Assembly: GCA_947846985.1 (NCBI GenBank)
Contig: CANTUZ010000025.1
Location: forward strand, 14,382,100-14,446,099
Source: Fratercula arctica
Taxonomy: Eukaryota; Chordata; Aves; Charadriiformes; Alcidae
Length of the DNA stretch: 64,000 nucleotides
Direction of reading: 5' to 3'
Shown here: in pieces, positions 53,882 through 64,000 of the stretch
Position numbering within the stretch: position 1 is the stretch's first letter
Layout: each line of letters begins with the position of its first letter
Translations under genes and position numbers: made by a program
The notes under the pieces: generated by a model
The model's input: the letters and a program-made list of their open reading frames with translations, nothing else
Databases searched by the model: none
What the model was told of the DNA's origin: nothing

Positions 53882-56087
53882 ATGTTGCTTAGTTTGTTCT
53901 CATGGCTGTGTTATGTAAACTCCTATGTGTTTTATGCACTCCCTGTGATGATATTTGTTACTTCTGGGAGGGGGATGAGGATTATCATTTTGCTGTCCTG
54001 TGCAATATCGGCTTATGATATGATAACATCACTTGTTAGACGTTTATTTTGGGGCGTTTATGTGATATTGCTCTCCTGTCCGTACATTGGGTACCACCTC
54101 TCAGAATTCATTAATAATTACACCCAGTCTATGGGGGAAACAGGGGGGGACACTTTCCCCAGCTCTTTTGCCTCCCTTTTCTCCTTTGAGTCAGGTATGA
54201 CAGCTTTTGAGAATTTTGAATATCCTTGGGATGCTCAAACCAGCATGTTCCTAGTGTTATGTTTGCTGAATATGTTCCAGGTCTCGTTTAGGGTTAAACA
54301 ACTATTTAAGACTACCGCCCAGAGATCTGCTCCAAGGCTGGACAGTCAGGGGTGGCATGGCAGGTGGGAGAACATGGGCAGGTACTTAGAGAACTTCTCA
54401 CCTCCAATGGTCTGGGACTTCACCCCTGAACAATTACAGGACCCTGATAGAATAGTAGAATATCTGAAGGGAAAGTGCTGTGGCTATTCTAGAGAGGCAC
54501 AACTCACCGCACTGTGCTGGGCCCTGGCTAGTGTCTACCAGGCACTGCTCAGTGCTATGCAGCACCCTCAGAAGAAAGAGACAGAGACCAGACCAGCAGG
54601 CGCTGCGGCCCCTGCGGCAGGCGCTGCGGTTGCTGTGGCCCCTGTGGCAGGTGCTGCTGCGACGGGCACTGCGGCTACTGCGACCCCTGCGACGGGCACT
54701 GCGGCTACTGCGACCCCTGCGACGGGCACTGCGGCTACTGCGACCCCTGCGACGGGCACTGCGGCTACTGCGACCCCTGCGACGGGCACTGCGGCTACTG
54801 CGACCCCTGCGACAGGCACTGCGGCTACTGCGACCCCTGCGACAGGCACTGCGGCTACTGCAACCCCGGTGACAGACACTGCGGCTACTGCAACCCCGGT
54901 GACAGACACTGCGGCTACTGCAACCCGGGTGACAGACACTGCAGCTACTCCAGCCCCGGTGACAGACACTGCTGCTGAACCAGGGAACCAACCCGTGCCA
55001 GTATCCGTTGCCCCCATACAAAAGAAGAAGTACACAAAGAAATCGGTTCGCATAGTAAGAGATGACGATGAACCAGGGCCATCACAAGGACAGGAGGAAG
55101 AGGCAGAACCAGAGATAATTACCCGATCCCTATCCCTGAGTGAGCTGCGGGATATGCGAAAAGATTTTAGCCGACTTTCAGGCGAGCACATTGTCACCTG
55201 GCTGCTTCGGTGTTGGGATAATGGGGCCAGTAGCCTGGAATTAGAGGGTAGGGAAGCCAGGCAGTTGGGATCCCTGTCTAGGGAAGGCGGCATTGACAAA
55301 GCAATTGGAAAAAAAGACCCAAGCCCTCAGCCTCTGGAAGCGACTCCTGTCAGGCGTGAGGGAGAGGTACCCCTTCAGTGAAGATGTTGTATGTCAACCA
55401 AGCAAATGGACCACCATGGAAAGAGGTATCCAGTACCTGAGAGAATTAGCCGTGCGGGAGATGATTTATTATGACTTGGACAACACAGACTTGCCCACAG
55501 ATCCTGATGAGGTGCACTGCACAAGGCCCATGTGGCGGAAGTTTGTACGGAGCGCACCATCGTCATATGCCAACTCACTGGCAGTAATGGAATGGAAAGG
55601 TGAAGAAGGACCAACGGTGGATGAGGTGGCTGGCCGGCTCCGGCGATATGAAGAAAGCCTCTCTTCCCCCCTTGTCTCAGCTGTGGAGAAACTGTCCCGG
55701 AAGGTTCAGCAACTTGAAGAGAATATGTCCTACTCCCCACCTGTACGGGCCAGCATCTCAGCTATTAGAAGCAGACATTTCCCCACTCAAGAGAGAGAGT
55801 ACAAAGGGTACACACCACGAGGCACCCTGTGGTTCTACCTGCGAGACCATGGAGAGGACATGAGGAAGTGGGATGGACAACCTACTTGGATCCTGCGGGC
55901 ACGGGTACAGGAGTTGCAAGGAAGGACAACCACAAAAGGAGATCCCTCCAGGAAAAGTGCCGCCCCAGTTTCCAGTGGGCAGTTCCCCAGACAGACCATA
56001 AGGCCTGATCTTGCTTCTGATCCTCTTGAAGGAACCTCCAAGTCATTTCTGCAAGAAGTGAGTACCGGATACCATGACCAGTATTAG
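53882..56087 (+). pseudogene. gag: P4 gag, open except for one A insertion
   Basis: The start is the first ATG after the leader (53882). Three hydrophobic segments lie in residues 1-70 and a fourth near 122-138; loops between them carry few charges. The following part is helical (YLENFSPPMVWDF, then CREAQLTALCWALASVYQALL-type helix). Ten Ala/Thr repeats occupy residues 260-359. The capsid-like region contains WLLRCWDNGASSLELEG and, after the frameshift, RERYPFSEDV and LRRYEESLSSPLVSAVEKL, a coiled coil. A run of seven A at about 55308-55315, one more than in P3, shifts the frame and ends the first frame at 55381; the second resumes and ends at TAG 56085-56087. Without the extra base it would be 734 residues. 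No zinc knuckle is present. Confidence 0.88.
54659..54958 (+). repeat. Coding 30-bp tandem repeat in P4 gag, 10 units
   Basis: Exactly ten in-frame 30-bp units. Seven read ATGTAATATP and are almost identical; the last three are VTDTAATATP-type variants. The evenness of the first seven points to recent expansion. Confidence 0.96.
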
Positions 56088-56145
56088 AGGGGCCCTGCCT
56101 CCAGCCAGGTGGAGGAAAGGGACAACCGGGTTTATTGGACAGTGT
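56085..56145 (+). promoter_or_regulatory. P4 gag-pol junction: in-frame UAG and possible stem
   Basis: TAG is followed by an open frame into pol. Ten bases further CCTCC can pair with GGAGG across an eight-base loop (AGCCAGGT). The same stop, spacing and stem are kept in the much older P2. Confidence 0.72.
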
Positions 56146-59100
56146 GGATTCGATGGCCTGGCACATCAGACCCACAGGAGTATAAGGCTCTAGTGGACAC
56201 AGGAGCACAGTGTACTCTGATACCATCAAGCTATAGAGGGGCAGAACCCATTTGTATTTCTGGGGTCACAGGGGGATCCCAAGAGTTGACTGTACTGGAG
56301 GCTGAAGTGAGCCTAACTGGGAATGAGTGGCAAAAGCATCCCATTGTGACTGGCCCAGATGCTCCATGCATCCTTGGTATAGATTACCTCAGAAGAGGGT
56401 ATTTTAAGGACCCAAAGGGGTATCGATGGGCCTTTGGCATAGCTGCCTTGGAGGCGGAGGAAGTTAGACAGTTGTCCACCTTGCCTGGTCTCTCGGAGGA
56501 CTCTTCTGTTGTGGGGTTGTTGAGGGTCGAAGAACAGCAGGTGCCGATTGCTACCACAACGGTGCATCGGCGGCAATATCGCACTAACCGAGACTCTCTG
56601 ATTCCCATCCATAAGCTGATTCGTCAACTAGAGGTTCAAGGAGTGATCAGTAAGACTCGCTCGCCTTTTAACAGTCCCATATGGCCGGTGCGAAAATCCA
56701 ATGGAGAGTGGAGGCTAACTGTAGACTATCGTGGCCTGAATGAAGTCACGCCACCACTGAGCGCTGCTGTGCCGGATATGCTAGAACTCCAGTATGAACT
56801 GGAGTCCAAGGCAGCCAAGTGGTATGCCACGATTGATATAGCGAATGCATTTTTCTCAATCCCTTTGGCAGCAGAGTGCAGGCCACAGTTTGCTTTCACT
56901 TGGAGGGGCATCCAGTACACCTGGAATCGACTGCCCCAGGGGTGGAAACACAGCCCCACCATTTGCCATGGACTGATCCAGACTGCACTGGAACAGGGTG
57001 AAGCTCCAGAACATCTGCAGTACATTGATGACATCATTGTATGGGGAAACACAGCCGAAGAAGTTTTTGAGAAAGGGGATAAAATAGTCCGAATCCTTCT
57101 GAAAGCTGGTTTTGCCATAAAGCGAAGTAAGGTCAAGGGACCTGCACAGGAGATCCAGTTCTTAGGAATAAAATGGCAAGATGGACGCCGCCAAATCCCA
57201 ATGGATGTGATCAACAAAATAGCAGCTATGTCTCCACCAACTAGCAAAAAGGAAACACAAGCTTTCTTAGGCATTGTGGGTTTTTGGAGGATGCATATCC
57301 CAGATTACAGTCTGATTGTGAGCCCTCTGTATCAAGTAACCCGGAAGAAGAATGATTTTAAATGGGGTCCTGAGCAACGACAAGCTTTTGAACAAATCAA
57401 ACAGGAAATAGTCCATGCAGTGGCCCTGGGGCCAGTCCGGGCAGGACAAGATGTGAAAAATGTGCTCTACACCGCAGCCGGGGAGAATGGCCCTACCTGG
57501 AGCCTCTGGCAGAAGGCACCAGGGGAGACCCGAGGTCGACCCCTAGGGTTTTGGAGTCGGGGATACAGAGGATCCGAAGCGCGCTACACTCCAACAGAAA
57601 AGGAGATCTTGGCAGCATATGAAGGGGTTCGAGCTGCTTCGGAGGTGGTTGGTACAGAAGCACAGCTCCTCTTAGCACCTCGACTGCCGGTGCTGGGTTG
57701 GATGTTCAAAGAGAGGGTCCCCACCACACATCATGCAACTGATGCTACATGGAGTAAGTGGATTGCACTGATCACACAGCGAACTCGAATGGGAAACCCC
57801 AGTCGCCCAGGAATTCTGGAAGTGATCATGGACTGGCCAGAAGGCAAGGATTTTGGAATGTCACCAGAGGAGGAGGTGACGCGTGCGGAAGAGGCCCCAC
57901 CATATAATAAACTGCCAGAAAATGAGAAGCAATATGCCCTGTTCACTGATGGGTCCTGCCGGATTGTGGGAAAGCATCGAAAGTGGAAGGCTGCTGTGTG
58001 GAGTCCTACACGACAAGTTGCAGAAGCCAGTGAAGGACAAGGTGAATCGAGCCAGTTTGCAGAGGTGAAAGCCATTCAGCTGGCTTTGGACATCGCCGAG
58101 CGAGAAAGATGGCCAGTACTTTATCTCTACACCGACTCATGGATGGTGGCAAATGCTCTGTGGGGATGGTTACAGCAGTGGAAGCAGGGCAACTGGCAGC
58201 GCAGAGGCAAACCCATCTGGGCTGCTGAACTATGGCAAGATATTGCTGCCCGGATAGAGAATCTGGTTGTGAAAGTACGCCACGTAGATGCCCACGTACC
58301 GAAGAATCGGGCCACGGAGGAACATCAGAACAACCAGCAGGTGGATCGGGCTGCCAGGATTGAAGTGGCTCAAGTGGATCTGGATTGGCAACGTAAGGGT
58401 GAACTATTCATAGCTCGGTGGGCCCATGAGACCTCAGGCCACCAAGGAAGAGATGCGACATATAGATGGGCTCGTGACCGAGGGGTGGACTTGACCATGG
58501 ACACTATTGCACAGGTCATCCATGAATGTGAGACATGCGCTGCAATCAAGCAAGCCAAGCGTTTGAAGCCTCTTTGGTATGGAGGACGATGGTTGAAATA
58601 TAAATATGGGGAGGCCTGGCAGATTGATTATATCACACTGCCACGAACCCGTCAAGGCAAGCGCTATGTGCTCACAATGGTGGAAGCAACCACTGGATGG
58701 CTGGAAACATACCCTGTGCCTCATGCCACTGCCCGGAATACTATCCTGGGCCTTGAAAAGCAAGTCCTGTGGCGACATGGTACCCCAGAGAGAATTGAGT
58801 CGGACAACGGGACTCATTTCCGAAACAGCCTCATAGACACCTGGGCCAAAGAGCATGGTATTGAGTGGGTATATCACATCCCCTATCATGCACCAGCCTC
58901 TGGGAAGATAGAACGGTACAATGGACTGTTAAAAACTACACTGAGAGCAATGGGTGGTGGGACCTTAAAACATTGGGATGCACATTTAGCAAAGGCTACC
59001 TGGCTAGTTAATACCAGGGGATCTACCAATCGGGCTGGCCCTGCCCAGTCAAAACTTCCACGTACTGTAGAAGGGGATAAGGTCCCCGTAGTGCACATGA

Positions 59101-59273
59101 AGAATATGTTGGGGAAGACAGTCTGGGTTAGTCCTGCCTCAGGCAGAGGCAAACCCATCCGTGGGATTGCTTTTGCCCAAGGACCTGGGTGCACTTGGTG
59201 GGTAATGCGGCAGGATGGGGAAGTCCGATGTGTACCTCATGGGGACTTGATTTTGGGGGAGAATAGCCAATGA
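56088..59273 (+). CDS. pol: P4 pol polyprotein, intact frame (protease, RT, RNase H, integrase)
   Basis: It would copy the RNA genome and integrate the DNA. The frame is open from the gag TAG to TGA 59271-59273; numbering from the GTG at 56109 gives 1054 residues. Protease active site DTG at 30-32. RT: catalytic Asp 243 in TIDIANAFF and YIDD at 305-308. RNase H: Asp 614 in FTDGS, a Glu in FAEVKAIQL, Asp in YTDSWMV and in NQQVDRAAR. Integrase: zinc-binding HETSGH and CETC, then Asp 840 (QIDYI), Asp 899 (ESDNGTHF) and Glu 935 (KIERYNG), an exact D,D(35)E spacing. The closest family is class III ERV-L, but the dUTPase that many mammalian ERV-L elements carry at the end of pol is not seen. Expression most likely depends on readthrough of the gag UAG. 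Confidence 0.93.
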   Translation, partial: RGPASSQVEERDNRVYWTVWIRWPGTSDPQEYKALVDTGAQCTLIPSSYRGAEPICISGVTGGSQELTVLEAEVSLTGNEWQKHPIVTGPDAPCILGIDYLRRGYFKDPKGYRWAFGIAALEAEEVRQLSTLPGLSEDSSVVGLLRVEEQQVPIATTTVHRRQYRTNRDSLIPIHKLIRQLEVQGVISKTRSPFNSPIWPVRKSNGEWRLTVDYRGLNEVTPPLSAAVPDMLELQYELESKAAKWYATIDIANAFFSIPLAAECRPQFAFTWRGIQYTWNRLPQGWKHSPTICHGLIQTALEQGEAPEHLQYIDDIIVWGNTAEEVFEKGDKIVRILLKAGFAIKRSKVKGPAQEIQFLGIKWQDGRRQIPMDVINKIAAMSPPTSKKETQAFLGIVGFWRMHIPDYSLIVSPLYQVTRKKNDFKWGPEQRQAFEQIKQEIVHAVALGPVRAGQDVKNVLYTAAGENGPTWSLWQKAPGETRGRPLGFWSRGYRGSEARYTPTEKEILAAYEGVRAASEVVGTEAQLLLAPRLPVLGWMFKERVPTTHHATDATWSKWIALITQRTRMGNPSRPGILEVIMDWPEGKDFGMSPEEEVTRAEEAPPYNKLPENEKQYALFTDGSCRIVGKHRKWKAAVWSPTRQVAEASEGQGESSQFAEVKAIQLALDIAERERWPVLYLYTDSWMVANALWGWLQQWKQGNWQRRGKPIWAAELWQDIAARIENLVVKVRHVDAHVPKNRATEEHQNNQQVDRAARIEVAQVDLDWQRKGELFIARWAHETSGHQGRDATYRWARDRGVDLTMDTIAQVIHECETCAAIKQAKRLKPLWYGGRWLKYKYGEAWQIDYITLPRTRQGKRYVLTMVEATTGWLETYPVPHATARNTILGLEKQVLWRHGTPERIESDNGTHFRNSLIDTWAKEHGIEWVYHIPYHAPASGKIERYNGLLKTTLRAMGGGTLKHWDAHLAKATWLVNTRGSTNRAGPAQSKLPRTVEGDKVPVVHMKNMLGKTVWVSPASGRGKPIRGIAFAQGPGCTWWVMRQDGEVRCVPHGDLILGENSQ

Positions 59274-59555
59274 ATCAAATCGTGTGCGACACTGTCACTG
59301 TATGTCCTCGTTACTATAATTGCTATTGGCTGTACTGCAGTAAGACTCACCCAAATTAAGGACAGATGGACTTTGATGAACAGTTGAGTAAAGCAAAGTG
59401 GTGATGGGATCAGAGCTGACGCCCAGCAACTTCCTCAAGATCTGCATCTTAGGCCCATGGACTGTGTGCATGAGCTACGCCGGGTATACAGTCACATGTT
59501 CCGAAAACTGTAAGATCTGGGCGTGGCAAAATGGTATGGAATAAGGGGTGGATAA
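59274..59555 (+). other. P4 region between pol and the 3' LTR
   Basis: As in P1, 37 codons after the pol TGA remain open in the pol frame (59274-59384) with a hydrophobic run and basic tail. The other small frame of P1 is shifted here by a one-base deletion. The purine-rich tract at 59538-59555 precedes the LTR. Confidence 0.7.
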
Positions 59556-59891
59556 TGTCCTGGTTCCGGCAGGGACAGGGTTAAGTATTCCATGCCATGT
59601 GAGCCACGCCCACCCTGAGATTAAAAGGAGGGAGGGGGCGAGCAGTCGGGTTCGGAGCGGGCTGGCGCCTCCCGGGGCCGGACCGGCGGGGAGCGGCGGT
59701 TCCGTATTCGCGTCTGTATATTTCTCTGTCGGTGTTATTGTTGTTGTTTTCTTGTTCCCTTTGTTGTTCTGTTAAACTGCCTTTGTCTCAACCCAAGAGT
59801 TTTGCCTTTTTCTTTTGATCCTTCCCATACCGGGAAGCGCTGGGCGAGCGACACGTGGTTCTTTGTTGCCATCTGAGGCCAAACCACGACA
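59556..59891 (+). mobile_element. P4 3' LTR (336 bp)
   Basis: Differs from the 5' LTR by one substitution (GCGCC for GCGCG) and lacks one GGGAGCGGCG unit. Confidence 0.96.
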
Positions 59892-59896
59892 CTTAC
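59892..59896 (+). repeat. Target-site duplication CTTAC of P4, right copy
   Basis: Matches 53432-53436 exactly. Confidence 0.95.
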
Positions 59897-62800
59897 TCTG
59901 CACTTCGCATTGAAAGATTTAAAAAAATAATAATAATTCAACCCCTCTGCTATACATCCCGTCCACCTTTCAAAATTTTCTCTAACACAAAACTGCTTGT
60001 AAGAAATGATTATCAAAAGTGTAATCAAAAGGAAAAGCATATTCAGGATGAGTGACTCTCTTGCCATTTCCCTACCTCTGATGTTGTCATTTGCATCAGT
60101 GGAAAATGGGTGTAAAATGCAGCCCAATCAGAATGACAACATTTTACTTCCACTGCACAAGATGATGGGCCATAAGGACTCGTTACAAATCTCAAACAAA
60201 AGAATTAAAGACATCAGCTCCATCTCAGGAAAACCTTGATCTGCAGGTTGTTGAAAGGTGCAGGATACACCAGGAAAGTGTTATTACATATAGATCTGGT
60301 TCTTATACTCTCATCACGGTTAATGCTATTGGATTGGATACTGGGATAGATGGAGTTTTGGTCTAACGTGACATGGCCACTCTAATGTTTTCACAAACAA
60401 CTTTAAACTAATGTGTGGGCTTCAAGAATCTTGGTGAATAAGACATAAATTCTGCACTTCTCCTCCTCAAAGCCTCTCTACTGTGACCTTGTTTTATTTG
60501 GCTTCATGATAAGTTTCCAAAAGCTGAGTGGAGTTTTGAAATATACCAAAAACTTTAGGGATAAGGATTAGAAAACAAGTGAAATTCAGAAGTCTGAAAA
60601 AGAATACAAGGGGAATCTAGGTCCCAGTTACTGCTAAAAAACCTGAAGGGCTCAATTAACAAACTTCCTTGTATGAATCAAGCCCTGCATTGTTCATGCT
60701 GCTCTAGCAGTAACATAATGAACATATCATTGTGGAGAGATGGGTGGGAAGGAAAAGAGTCAGTTCTATCTATTGTCAAGTTTTCAGAGAGATGTAAGAT
60801 TTCTTCATGAAAGTGATACTTATTTCAGGAATAGCAAGGCTGTAGTCTTGATTCACCATTCAGGCAAGAACACTGTCTATTACTGATGTCTTAAGACAAA
60901 GATACATGAGACTTTTAACAGGTCAGGTGAAGAAGGAGCTCTGCTGTGTCCCATTCAGGGTTTGGATATCCTTTAATTTGCAAAAGAAATTCTGACAGAG
61001 GTAAATTTAGATCACATGTTTTCTACAGATGACTATATAGGCAAAATTTTATATCATAAGCATCACTGAATACCTGTGTATAAATTAAAAAGGGTGGAAA
61101 ATTGAAATGTTTTATGATACAGGCCATCTTCAAAGTTAAGTGGACTAGAAAGAGGTTGTGCAAATTGCCACATCTGCTTCTTGCATTTTCTCTTGTGCCT
61201 TCTAAACACTCATTTTTCCAGAAGACATTCTGGAGATTCAGAAGACTGAATAGAGCCTGACCCAAGACTAAGCAGCCTTGGAGAGTCTAGAGGAGGTAAA
61301 GATAAAAGGCCTGACAGCTGAGAAATATACCCAGGAAAAAAAAAGGAGAGAAAAGAAAGGCTAGGCCTGTCAGAAGGACACTGCAAGAAGTATTTGGATA
61401 TAAGCAGTAAGTCATTATCATCTGTTCAATGGCAGCTTGTATGAAATGAACTGCTATTATTCAAGCATGCAGTGTACAGGTCTACACAATGGGAATGAAA
61501 TTATCAGAAACCCATATGGCCAGGTAAGCAAACTCACAATGTACCACACAAAACAAAAGATTTCAATTTGTACAGGTGTATCACATGTGCCACTTAGCAA
61601 TATCCCTCAGTCCTTACAAAGAAGCCAAAATACAGCAGCTATCACCAGATTCATGTATTTCATTGTCATTGACTCATATAGTGTTGAGTGACTCTCCATT
61701 CATTTAAGAATTGTAGACCTGATTTTGTCCTTGGTAATTTTTTGTGGGTTCAAGGGCAAACATTTGGTCCATCATCTTGACTAATTTGGGTTCAGTTCTA
61801 GTTGTGATTGTGATTTGACTTTCTCTGTGGTGGGGTACTTGCCCTGTTTTATGCTAATTATCTGTCAAAGTGTCTCACAGCTCCAGAATTTGGTTTCCCC
61901 TTGAGCAGCTCCCAAGTTTATTAGTTTGACCTTATCAAGCTTCTTTTAAGGCGGCTCTCAATGTCAATCCAAAGTTACAACTTCCCTTCATTCTTATTTT
62001 CACAATTACAGCTCTTCCGAACTCCTCATTGTCAACCCTGCAGACTGAGTCACTTACCTAAGGCATCTTTGAAAATCCTAGGCACTTGTGGTATAGAAGG
62101 AAGAGGAATGATGGAAACACATGGGAAAATCAGTGCTTCTCTCTCACAGTCATTACTCTTGGTTTTCTTCTTTTGTCACTGACCTGAATGCAGGCACACC
62201 AGCAGCTGTTTCCCCCAAAATATGGACTTGTGAATCTCAGAGAGCAATTTATGGCATGCACACACCTCCCCTTTTGCCTTTTTGTTTGAAAGCAATTTTC
62301 AAGCCTTTTCTTTGTTCCAGCTATAACAACAGCTTTTCTTGCAACAAAAACTGTGGATGAAGGGCTATTTGCAAAAAGTTTTCCTGAATGCAAAAACCTC
62401 ACCTCAGTTCTTTGATAAGGTTATTTATAAATGTATATGTATAGGCATAAACACACACACAAATATAAGAGCTACAGCAGGACTGATGAAATGCATTACC
62501 TTCAACTGATCATGCTACTTTGGCCTGTCATCTCTTTCACAATATCTGTATTTAAAAAAAAAAAAAAAAGTGAAATCATCACCTGGTCTAGTTACACAGA
62601 AATCATTAGAGTGATATCCACTACCTGAGGATATGGCTTTGGATCTTCTGGATCGTTACTGCCAGCATGGGGGGTCTTCACTTTTGTATATATTTTCTAG
62701 CCAGTCTGGGAGCTTTCATCACTTCCCTAGATTTTTTCACAGTCCAGCTGTGCTCTGTGTTAAGGAGACCTTCTTTCTGTCCCATAACTGTTTGTTGCAT

Positions 62801-64000
62801 AACACTGCACTCTTCTAAAATACCCAGTTCTTCTGTGCTCTGTTGGCTTTTAAGGGGATAGTTTCAGTTAAATGCTTGTTTTTGTAACTTGTCTTGAAGT
62901 CATCTCAGAAGTTCCCTTTCATAGTATGTCCTTACAAATCTAGACAGATAAATTAAAGAAAGAACTTTTATTATTGACATTAATGAGTGATTTTTATACC
63001 TATCCAGGGCTGAACAGGCCTCTGAATTTGATGTGTAGTGGCTAATAAAATAGCTTGTCTCTTCATCTCCTTAGATTCTATGAAAGGACCAAGAGAAAAA
63101 AAAAGTAACAAATAGAAGTTGAAAAGAATAGTTAGCAACTCATAGGAGAACTGTTACAATTCATAAATGAGGGTTACACACTCAATCTCTTTCTCTTTTT
63201 ATGTCTAAAGTGAAATAGATAGAACTCCCACACATTTTTCCTCCAGCCACTTTGAATATTGTTCGCTCTTGTTCTCAGCTTTGCCAGTGATAAAAGGTTT
63301 ATTCCACTTATTCCCAGGCGATGGTAGAGCAAAAAGTATACCTAATGTGGCTGTCCAATGCATTGACATTCATATTTATCCTCTAAAGTCAAGTAATTTC
63401 AGAGGAATAGGGAATACAATTTGCTATGTAATGCGCTGAGACAATCCTATATCTCTGACTGTTTCATGACAGATTTTATAAAAGATCGTAAATTACTTTG
63501 TTGAAATATATGAATTTAATGGATTCCATTAATGCACACACCTGCACATAAAAGATTTTGCAAGCCAGAAGATATGATCAGTCAAGCAGCTTTAATAGTT
63601 ATTAATTACAGTTTCTCACTATTTAATTCTCACCAGCATAGAAATGTTAAGGTATTTTAATACCTATACTCTTGAATAGCATGCATAAAACAGGGAAACA
63701 GTCTTTTTCTTCTTCTTTGTAATCAATCAGCAAGTTACCCAATGCTTTAAAATCTTTGTTAGACATTTTCTGAGACAGGATCCTTATTTTTTTCCAAATG
63801 CTTCAGAAAAGCACAGAGAGATTTCTTCAAAAAGCTTTCTGCTCTTCTGATTCTGTGTTACTTAGGCTGAATCCAGAAAGCTTCAGCTTGGGTTTAACCT
63901 AGTAAAAGATTTCGGCATTCGGTTTAAATTTATTACAAGTCATGTGAGAGGCTTAAAAAAATAAAAATCCATAATGTTGTTGCCTTGTCAAATGATTTGT
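59897..64000. other. Unique AT-rich DNA, no gene recognised
   Basis: Only short frames without domains. An A run lies at 62554-62569. Confidence 0.6.

Larger units (their letters stand above)
53437..59891 (+). mobile_element. P4: young, nearly intact ERV-L-like provirus, 6.45 kb
   Basis: Perfect 5-bp target duplication and LTRs differing by one substitution plus the 10-bp length difference. Primer site intact, pol intact, gag broken only by one extra A. There is no env. The most recent ERV-L insertion in the window. Confidence 0.95.

Noticed and set aside
54568..55299. Long minus-strand frame opposite the P4 gag repeat
   Set aside because: It is the antisense reading of a GC-rich 30-bp repeat with no stops in that frame; no domain and no independent support.

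Overview
The window looks like gene-poor genomic DNA from a bird. The evidence is the repeat content: several CR1 LINEs (two of them close to full length) with the bird-typical 3' tail, an env-less ERV-L-like provirus family, and alpha/beta-retrovirus-like fragments whose Env TM resembles avian retroviruses. I found no host protein-coding gene, tRNA, rRNA or CRISPR. About half of the window is interspersed repeats and the rest is AT-rich unique DNA.

Layout. 1-1043: a CR1 3' part joined to a short piece of ERV-L integrase; this is an inverted near-copy of 29179-30221. 1044-1183: another CR1 fragment. 1198-12546: one full-length CR1 (CR1-B) split by a class II provirus at 3923-10769, which has 353-bp LTRs, a 6-bp target duplication (GGTGCA) and a scrambled interior. 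12547-13100: CR1-C. 14348-15394: two CR1 fragments on the minus strand. 15600-22800: an LTR-like sequence split by ERV-L provirus P1 (15880-22179, target duplication AATGT). 23610-29263: P2, an older relative with a 729-bp LTR, cut off by CR1-D (29264-33804, minus strand, full length). 33805-45830: unique DNA with three CR1 fragments. 45831-50019: P3, a deleted ERV-L provirus. 50245-50842: a solo LTR. 53437-59891: P4, the youngest and most complete ERV-L provirus (target duplication CTTAC). 59897-64000: unique DNA.

How the ERV-L family is built. Each provirus runs LTR, an 18-nt primer binding site matching tRNA-Lys1,2, gag, an in-frame UAG, pol (protease, RT, RNase H, integrase), LTR. There is no env. 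Gag starts with about 140 residues holding several hydrophobic segments, then an Ala/Thr-rich 10-residue repeat present 1, 5 or 10 times in P3, P1 and P4, then an ERV-L type capsid region without a zinc knuckle. P4 has an intact 1054-aa pol frame with all protease, RT, RNase H and integrase catalytic residues; its gag differs from an open frame by one extra A. P1 has a full-length pol frame but a 9-bp deletion has removed the second integrase aspartate.

The most unusual object is the class II provirus at 3923-10769. Its two LTRs look identical, so it integrated recently, but inside it is a chain of pieces from at least three related retroelements, including two partial LTRs followed directly by internal sequence of something else.
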